The notes under the pieces: generated by a model
Databases searched by the model: none
What the model was told of the DNA's origin: nothing
Seen by the model: only the letters and a program-made list of their open reading frames with translations
Made by a program: the position numbers and the translations under genes
NCBI RefSeq assembly: GCF_017565645.3
Contig: NZ_CP086136.1
Coordinates: 9,593,501-9,657,500 of the forward strand
DNA: 64,000 nucleotides
Direction of reading: 5' to 3'
Origin: Bradyrhizobium barranii subsp. barranii
Lineage (GTDB): Bacteria > Pseudomonadota > Alphaproteobacteria > Rhizobiales > Xanthobacteraceae
In this document: piece by piece, positions 59,654 to 64,000 of the stretch
Layout of the letters: every line of letters starts with the position of its first letter
Position numbering within the stretch: position 1 is the first letter of the stretch

Positions 59654-61192
59654 TCAATGCGCTCTTCCGCCAGCGTAATTTTTGACAATCCTACCTGCCT
59701 CGCTCTGGTTTAATCCGTTTGCTACCAGAGCGTCACCAATTTGCGCGGCATAGTCGCTGGAGCTCCAGGGTTCTCTTTTCGTAGGACAAAAACTGCGATC
59801 TGCGACCGATCCGTTGTCAGTTAGCGCAATGATAACGCAATCACTGAGATGAGGGGCGAGATAGGAAATACCATCTCCCGCCTTAATAAATAAGCGAAGA
59901 GGAACTGCCCCGTTAAGCTCGCCCTTGTCCTTTTTCTCGCGAAGCTCCTTCGGTGAGTAGCCAAGGAATGCGATCTTCTGTTCGTCAACCGGCGTTTTCT
60001 CCCTGCAGGGATCATCGGATTTTCTTTTTGATTTCTTGTCCAGCAAATCAACCAAGCCGCAAAGCGAGTCTAAACGTCCATATTTCGGCGCTATGATCTC
60101 TTTCGCCGTTCGGTCAAATCCGACAAAGGACATAACGTAGGCGACTTTCGACTGCTTCGAGACCAGCAATGATTGCGCGTATGAGACGAGCAAATAGCCA
60201 TCGCAATAGCTTTGTACGAGCGTGCCAGTAACCGGCAAGCCGTCCTGCTCGCCAGGAGCAGAGATACGTCCAACTACATTGCCACGGTCAGCGCGTAACT
60301 GAACGTCATACTTGAAAGTTACGATAGGATTTGGATTGCATCCGCTATTGCTGCTTCCAATCAAGAGCAAAATGAATTTCGACACGTAAACGTCGGCGGA
60401 ACTGTTATTTGAAATAATGATGTCAAATTTCACGCTACCAGGATCGTCTGAACTGAGTTCTGTGATGCGGTCTATCGAAAAAAGCGGACTGCGGGTAAGC
60501 CTCGCCTCGGCACTGCTTCCGATTGCAATAGTTGCACGGTAAATCTCAAAGTTATCAGCAGAGATGACCAAGCTCACGTCGCTTGATGACATATGCTCCA
60601 TTTTGTTTAAGAACAACCGCAATAGACCGTTGTCATCGTATCTCGCTCCAACGATGGTCCATGCTATGAAACCGGTTAGGTCAATCAACAGCGTGCTTGG
60701 AACGGTGGGCGTTGCGATGACTTTGAGATCAACAAACGCATCAGAGCTTTGCTGTCCTTGCTGCCCCTTGACGATGCTGGCTTGGCCATCCTTGCTCGCC
60801 AGTTTTGCCGGAGCGTCATTGCTGGAGAGCGGCCTGCGAAATTCTTGTAAGGCCTTGAGCTTTTCTTGAGTGTTTAGATCCTTATCTTTCATAATGATCG
60901 TGCAGAATACATACGCCAAATAAGCGTCGTTTTGCGCCGCGAAGAATTTATCATTCGTTTGGTACAATTCTCTTCGAGCGGCCTCCACCTTTCCCCCTAG
61001 CTCCGCGTTCCCAACCAAGCTCGAGAGGAATTTTGCTTTGCCTTCAAGGTCCCCTTTAATGCTGGAGGAGCTTTCAGTTGTGACCGGCAGTTGCGGCGGA
61101 TTTCCGCAGGCGCTCTGGTCTTGGCCATAGCCAGGCGACCCACCGAGTACAAAAAAAAGAAAGACTGTAAGTAACCTTGTCCTTGCTAGCAT
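59654..61192 (-). CDS. Secreted hypothetical protein of the mobile element
   Basis: A 512-residue product. ATG 61192 has GAGG upstream and starts MLARTRLLTVFLFFVLGGSPG, a signal peptide with cleavage near GYGQ. No domain was recognised. Visible features: a Gln/Ser-rich stretch (KGQQGQQSSDAFVD), a predicted beta-rich middle (DIIISNNSSADVYVSKFILLLIG), and eight or so cysteines, some possibly paired (CGLVDLL, DDPCREK, LSDCVII, DRSFCPTK). The gene is visibly poorer in GC than its flanks, a sign of separate origin. It lies directly behind the integrase in convergent orientation, the usual place for element cargo. Function unknown. Confidence 0.7.
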   Translation of the reverse strand: MLARTRLLTVFLFFVLGGSPGYGQDQSACGNPPQLPVTTESSSSIKGDLEGKAKFLSSLVGNAELGGKVEAARRELYQTNDKFFAAQNDAYLAYVFCTIIMKDKDLNTQEKLKALQEFRRPLSSNDAPAKLASKDGQASIVKGQQGQQSSDAFVDLKVIATPTVPSTLLIDLTGFIAWTIVGARYDDNGLLRLFLNKMEHMSSSDVSLVISADNFEIYRATIAIGSSAEARLTRSPLFSIDRITELSSDDPGSVKFDIIISNNSSADVYVSKFILLLIGSSNSGCNPNPIVTFKYDVQLRADRGNVVGRISAPGEQDGLPVTGTLVQSYCDGYLLVSYAQSLLVSKQSKVAYVMSFVGFDRTAKEIIAPKYGRLDSLCGLVDLLDKKSKRKSDDPCREKTPVDEQKIAFLGYSPKELREKKDKGELNGAVPLRLFIKAGDGISYLAPHLSDCVIIALTDNGSVADRSFCPTKREPWSSSDYAAQIGDALVANGLNQSEAGRIVKNYAGGRAH

Positions 61193-61359
61193 ATGGCGCC
61201 TCGGGCGAAGGTGTAATATAACGCAACCTAAGAGCAGTGGGTATTCACTGTCAATCACCGTCGACGCTGGGTGGCGCTGCTCCGACGACTCTAGCTCATT
61301 CTCTCGCTCCTATTGCGACGGCAGTAGACAACGAAGCGGCCGGGGCGCCCTTCCCACCG

Positions 61360-61557
61360 CTAGGGCTCGGCACGCTGCCTAGGCGGGACCTTTTTGCGTT
61401 CTGCGGTGGCGCGCTTGACGCGCTCGCGGTGGCACTCCTTGCAGACCGTCATCGTCGCGTCCCGGAGGCCTGGGCGCACCTGCAGATAGAAATCGCGGAG
61501 CGGCTTCTCCTGGCGGCACGCCTTGCAGACCTTGGTCGCGATAACCCCTGTGTTCAT
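61360..61557 (-). CDS. Small zinc-ribbon phage-type protein
   Basis: 65 residues with two Cys pairs, Cys11-x2-Cys14 (CKAC) and Cys39-x2-Cys42 (CKEC, then His43), spaced as in a zinc finger; the ends are basic (KRATAERKKVPPRQR). Similar small proteins occur in prophages. Its start overlaps the stop of the preceding gene (ATGA). Confidence 0.65.
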   Translation of the reverse strand: MNTGVIATKVCKACRQEKPLRDFYLQVRPGLRDATMTVCKECHRERVKRATAERKKVPPRQRAEP

Positions 61558-61919
61558 CGTCGGCTAATCTCCGTCATCTTTCCGCAGTGGAAGCACCTCG
61601 TTCGCTTGCGGTCGCGGAGCCGCTGCATTTCCTCGATGTAGTTAGCGCGCGAGCGGGACCACTGCGTTTCCTCGCTCGCCATGATCCGCAGGACAAACAT
61701 CGGGTCGAGCCGAGTATGGCAGCGCCCGCATTCGACTTCGGTCTCGCCCTCGCGCAGATAGTAGGTCACGGGGACGAAGCCGCGCCCCTCGACGTAGTAG
61801 GACCGATGATCGCAGCCGTCGCGGTCGCTCCAGCGGTCCACCACCTTGAGAAACGGCGGCTCGCCTTCTGGCGGCTCCTTGAACCTGACCGGGATGCGGG
61901 AAACGTTGTCGTCGCTCAT
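61554..61919 (-). CDS. Phage-type hypothetical protein with zinc-ribbon motifs
   Basis: 121 residues from ATG 61919, which overlaps the preceding stop by 4 bases. CGRCH and CFHCG form a likely zinc site; the N-terminal part RWSDRDGCDHRSYYVEGRGFVPVTYYLREGETEVE is beta-rich. No function recognised. The longer open frame reaching 62426 is not used, as it would overlap two other genes. Confidence 0.6.
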   Translation of the reverse strand: MSDDNVSRIPVRFKEPPEGEPPFLKVVDRWSDRDGCDHRSYYVEGRGFVPVTYYLREGETEVECGRCHTRLDPMFVLRIMASEETQWSRSRANYIEEMQRLRDRKRTRCFHCGKMTEISRR

Positions 61920-62302
61920 CGCGTCCTCATCTTGCGCTTCGGCCAGCGGCTCGGCGGCCTCGGCTCGCCGCGATCCTTCGCCAGCAGGCGCGTCCGGAAT
62001 TCCTCCTCGGCCTTTTCGATCCTGTGCGTCTTTGCGATCTGCGGGATATCCCGCTGGCGCGTCTTGACGTTGTGCGCCTCGATCAGCATGGGCGTCAGGT
62101 TCCAGAACTCGTCCGAGCCGCCTTGCGCGTGATAGAGCCCGTGGTCGAACCGAAACAGCGAAAGCACCTGGTCCTCGGTCATCTTCACCGCATCCTCGTG
62201 CGGGATGATCTTCACCAGCTTGCCGGTGCCGTCGTCGGTCAGCATCTCGCAAAGCGTCGCAGCGAGCTTCGTCTTGAACGAGATATGGGCGCGCCGCCGC
62301 AT
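61916..62302 (-). CDS. HNH-endonuclease-like phage protein
   Basis: 128 residues from ATG 62302. FRFDHGLYHAQGGSDEFWNLTPMLIEAHNVKTRQRDIPQIAK resembles phage HNH proteins: Asp53-His54, His58, Asn68 and His77 occupy plausible HNH positions. The C-terminus is very basic (RPPSRWPKRKMRTR). It lacks the zinc Cys pairs found in some HNH enzymes. Start and stop overlap the adjacent genes. Confidence 0.6.
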   Translation of the reverse strand: MRRRAHISFKTKLAATLCEMLTDDGTGKLVKIIPHEDAVKMTEDQVLSLFRFDHGLYHAQGGSDEFWNLTPMLIEAHNVKTRQRDIPQIAKTHRIEKAEEEFRTRLLAKDRGEPRPPSRWPKRKMRTR

Positions 62303-62475
62303 CAATCCTCTTCGACGGGCTCTTCGGTTTCGTAATCCGGGTCGGACAGCACCTCGGGCCGGTACCGGCCGAGCTTCTCCTTCCGGCATTTGTCGCAGAC
62401 GCGGCACAGCGGGATGCCGCGCGCATCGTTCTCCCACCGGGACTCCTTGCCCGAGCCGCAATAGCAGAGCGTCAT
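62302..62475 (-). CDS. Small Cys-rich phage-type protein
   Basis: 57 residues: MTLCYCGSGKESRWENDARG then IPLCRVCDKCRKEKLGRYRP and an acidic tail. Five cysteines (CYC, then CRVCDKC) suggest zinc binding. ATG 62475 overlaps the TGA of the upstream gene, and its own stop overlaps the next start (TGATG). The codon pattern and overlaps support it in spite of its size. Confidence 0.6.
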   Translation of the reverse strand: MTLCYCGSGKESRWENDARGIPLCRVCDKCRKEKLGRYRPEVLSDPDYETEEPVEED

Positions 62476-62648
62476 GGCGTCTTCCCCCTGATCGGCGTTT
62501 CGTAAACCGTCACCAGTTGGACCACGGCGAACTGCGCCTCGTAGCGCTGCTCGGCCGCAAGCGTATCGGCAAGCTGCACGGCGTGGTCGGCCCTGTGCAG
62601 CTCGGCCAAAATCTCGCCCGTGGTCAGGTTGACGACACGGAATGTCAT
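62472..62648 (-). CDS. Small phage-type hypothetical protein
   Basis: 58 residues (MTFRVVNLTTGEILAELHRA then DHAVQLADTLAAEQRYEAQF), one beta-helix unit and no cysteines. Starts at ATG 62648, overlapping the upstream stop by 4 bases, and its own stop overlaps the next start by 4 bases. Confidence 0.55.
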   Translation of the reverse strand: MTFRVVNLTTGEILAELHRADHAVQLADTLAAEQRYEAQFAVVQLVTVYETPIRGKTP

Positions 62649-62890
62649 TGCAGCCTCTCTTTGATCTCGCTGGCGATCATCTGCCGCGTGTATGCTGCCC
62701 ACTGGTCGAACTCGTCCAAGGCATCGAGCGGGTTGACGAAAGGGACCGTCGTGAACACCGTGACCGTCATGCAACCGATGATGTTGTAGGCGACCCCTGG
62801 GCTCACACCGTTGATGAGGGCGAGCAGCACGTTGGCGGCGTCGCGCCCGATATCCGCGTCCCGCTCTGCCTGTTCCTCGTCAGAACTCAT
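62645..62890 (-). CDS. Phage-type hypothetical protein
   Basis: 81 residues with an acidic N-terminus and a moderately hydrophobic middle (ANVLLALINGVSPGVAYNIIGCMTVTVFTTVPFV), ending ASEIKERLQ. No family recognised. Overlaps both neighbours. Confidence 0.55.
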   Translation of the reverse strand: MSSDEEQAERDADIGRDAANVLLALINGVSPGVAYNIIGCMTVTVFTTVPFVNPLDALDEFDQWAAYTRQMIASEIKERLQ

Positions 62891-63266
62891 GACGTGCCGG
62901 TCCCATGATCTCGCGGAAGTGCTCGTCGCAGACGTAGCTCGTCAGCGGATGCCGGATCGGCTGCGAGTCGTCGGCGAAGATGACCTCCTCGACCTTGCGC
63001 GCGGCGGGCTTCCCGCAGAAGCAGCGCTCGCCTTCGAGGCTGCCGGGATGGGCCGCCGACCGTTCGACCAGGCCGAGCAACCAGACCACCAGGTTGGCGC
63101 GGTCGGGCAGGACCAGCTCGTTGCCGGGGTTCGCCTCGCGCCAGCGGCGCACCCCCCGCATGTCGGCCTCCCACTGCAGATCAAAGATATCCTGCAGCTC
63201 GGCTGTCTCTTCCTTCGCTGCGGCCAGCGCCAACCGCAGCATCTCGAGTTCGCTCTGCTCGCTCAC
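62880..63266 (-). CDS. Phage-type hypothetical protein
   Basis: 128 residues: an N-terminal coiled-coil (SELEMLRLALAAAKEETAELQDIF) and a C-terminal part with ERCFCGKPAARKVEEV and YVCDEHFREI, a possible Cys/His metal site. Its stop overlaps the next start by 11 bases and its start overlaps the preceding stop by 4 bases. Confidence 0.6.
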   Translation of the reverse strand: MSEQSELEMLRLALAAAKEETAELQDIFDLQWEADMRGVRRWREANPGNELVLPDRANLVVWLLGLVERSAAHPGSLEGERCFCGKPAARKVEEVIFADDSQPIRHPLTSYVCDEHFREIMGPARHEF

Positions 63267-63943
63267 TTCAGCACCTTCTGGATTTCGCCGAGCGACTTCT
63301 CGATCTTGTCGGCGAGTGCCAGCAGCCGCCGCAGTTCGGGCTCCAGCTTGCGTATCTCGACAAGAGCGGCCTGCGCCTCGGCGGCCTGTTCGCGGATTTC
63401 CTCATTGCCGACCTCGTCGCCGAAATTCTCTTCGCGGAGCAGCTTCACCCAGGCGCGCGGCACGCCGAGATCGGTCGCGACCTTCTCGTCGGTCCAGCCG
63501 CGCCCGTAGCCGACCTTGCCGTCGATGTAGACATCGTTCAGCTTCTCGAAAATGATACGCCGGTCCTCGCGCGTCATTGCCTTGCCGTGATCCCTTACGA
63601 TCTGCAGCGCAACCTGCGGCGGCGGTACTTCGACCTTCGGCATCGGCTTCTCCTCTGATTTACGGATTGCTGCGAACTTCGCCGCGTTGAAGCATTTGGG
63701 GCAGCGGTGCGCGCTCGCGCTCTTGCCGATACGCCAGCCCTTCTGCTCCAGCTTGCGCGCGATGAACTGCCACTCGATGTTGTCGTCCATGCCGCGCCCA
63801 TTCGCCATCAGGTTCACCGGCAGCGGGACGGCGGCCTCGCAATTGGGCGCTCCGCATCGTGCGATGATGCCCCGCACCAGCTTGCCGTCCTCGCCGTAAG
63901 GCACTCTGGTATGCTCGAATGCGGTCGAGACGGCGTTAGTCAT
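63263..63943 (-). CDS. Phage-type hypothetical protein with zinc-ribbon and coiled coil
   Basis: 226 residues. Cys30-x4-Cys35 (CGAPNC) and Cys81-x2-Cys84 (CPKC) form a likely zinc ribbon. The middle (MTREDRRIIFEKLNDVYIDGKVGYGRGWTDEKVATDLGVPRAWVKLLREENFG) resembles a helix-turn-helix, and residues 175-226 are a long coiled coil. A DNA-binding role is plausible but unproven. Confidence 0.6.
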   Translation of the reverse strand: MTNAVSTAFEHTRVPYGEDGKLVRGIIARCGAPNCEAAVPLPVNLMANGRGMDDNIEWQFIARKLEQKGWRIGKSASAHRCPKCFNAAKFAAIRKSEEKPMPKVEVPPPQVALQIVRDHGKAMTREDRRIIFEKLNDVYIDGKVGYGRGWTDEKVATDLGVPRAWVKLLREENFGDEVGNEEIREQAAEAQAALVEIRKLEPELRRLLALADKIEKSLGEIQKVLK

Positions 63944-64000
63944 TCGTTGCCCTCGCTGCCGGAAGGAGTCGGTCGATCACCGCGCCGATGATCGTGGACG
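63936..64000 (-). CDS. Partial phage-type gene at window edge
   Basis: The frame entering from the right edge reads STIIGAVIDRLLPAARATND then stop (TAA at 63936-63938), overlapping the start of the next gene by 8 bases in the same style as its neighbours. Too short to identify. Confidence 0.35.
   Translation of the reverse strand, partial: STIIGAVIDRLLPAARATND

Overview
The window reads as a chromosome segment of an alphaproteobacterium of the Bradyrhizobium type. The reasons are high GC, a 184-residue membrane-anchored cytochrome c of the CycM type, a pim-type operon for dicarboxylic acid degradation, a BBP7-type porin-like protein, many tandem branched-chain amino acid type ABC transporters, and several families of palindromic intergenic repeats. 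The genus is inferred from gene content; no database search was run.

Layout. 1-4105 (minus): a yejAAB-type peptide importer with two tandem binding proteins, running off the left edge. 4318-13048: housekeeping genes cycM, kdsB, pheA, a flavin monooxygenase, and the metF-metH pair. 13049-19770: a small Cys-rich secreted peptide, a membrane protein, a GST whose 3' end looks disturbed, an outer-membrane protein, a GNAT, and a penicillin-acylase-family gene broken by one in-frame TAG. 19894-22106: glpK and a DUF559 nuclease-like gene set among palindromic repeats. 22214-30725 (minus): SDR and pimD-C-B-A-F, divergent from an IclR regulator with a 19-bp palindrome between them. 31789-39318: livGFHM followed by three paralogous binding-protein genes. 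Then glycerate kinase.

40896-53457 is bounded by two nearly identical IS481-family copies in the same orientation. Between them lie a MarR regulator, a second Liv system (livH, a fused livM-livG, livF) with no binding protein of its own, a flavin-nucleotide oxidase gene split by an IS66-family element with an exact 8-bp target duplication, a LysR regulator and a PaaI-type thioesterase. Beyond the second IS481 are pobA (one-base frameshift) and a complete TRAP transporter (dctPQM).

58115-64000 is the left part of an integrated element: a tyrosine recombinase, an AT-richer gene for a secreted protein of unknown function, and a string of overlapping small phage-type genes on the minus strand (zinc ribbons, an HNH-like protein). 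The right end lies outside the window.

How the genes work together: the pim operon (CoA ligase, dehydrogenase pair, hydratase/dehydrogenase, thiolase) would beta-oxidise dicarboxylates such as pimelate. The Liv and TRAP systems, PobA, PaaI and the MarR/IclR/LysR regulators fit uptake and catabolism of aromatic or organic acids; that substrate assignment is inference from context. Four genes here are visibly broken by four different events: a nonsense codon (acylase), a frameshift (pobA), an insertion (oxidase), and a frameshift in the second IS481 transposase.
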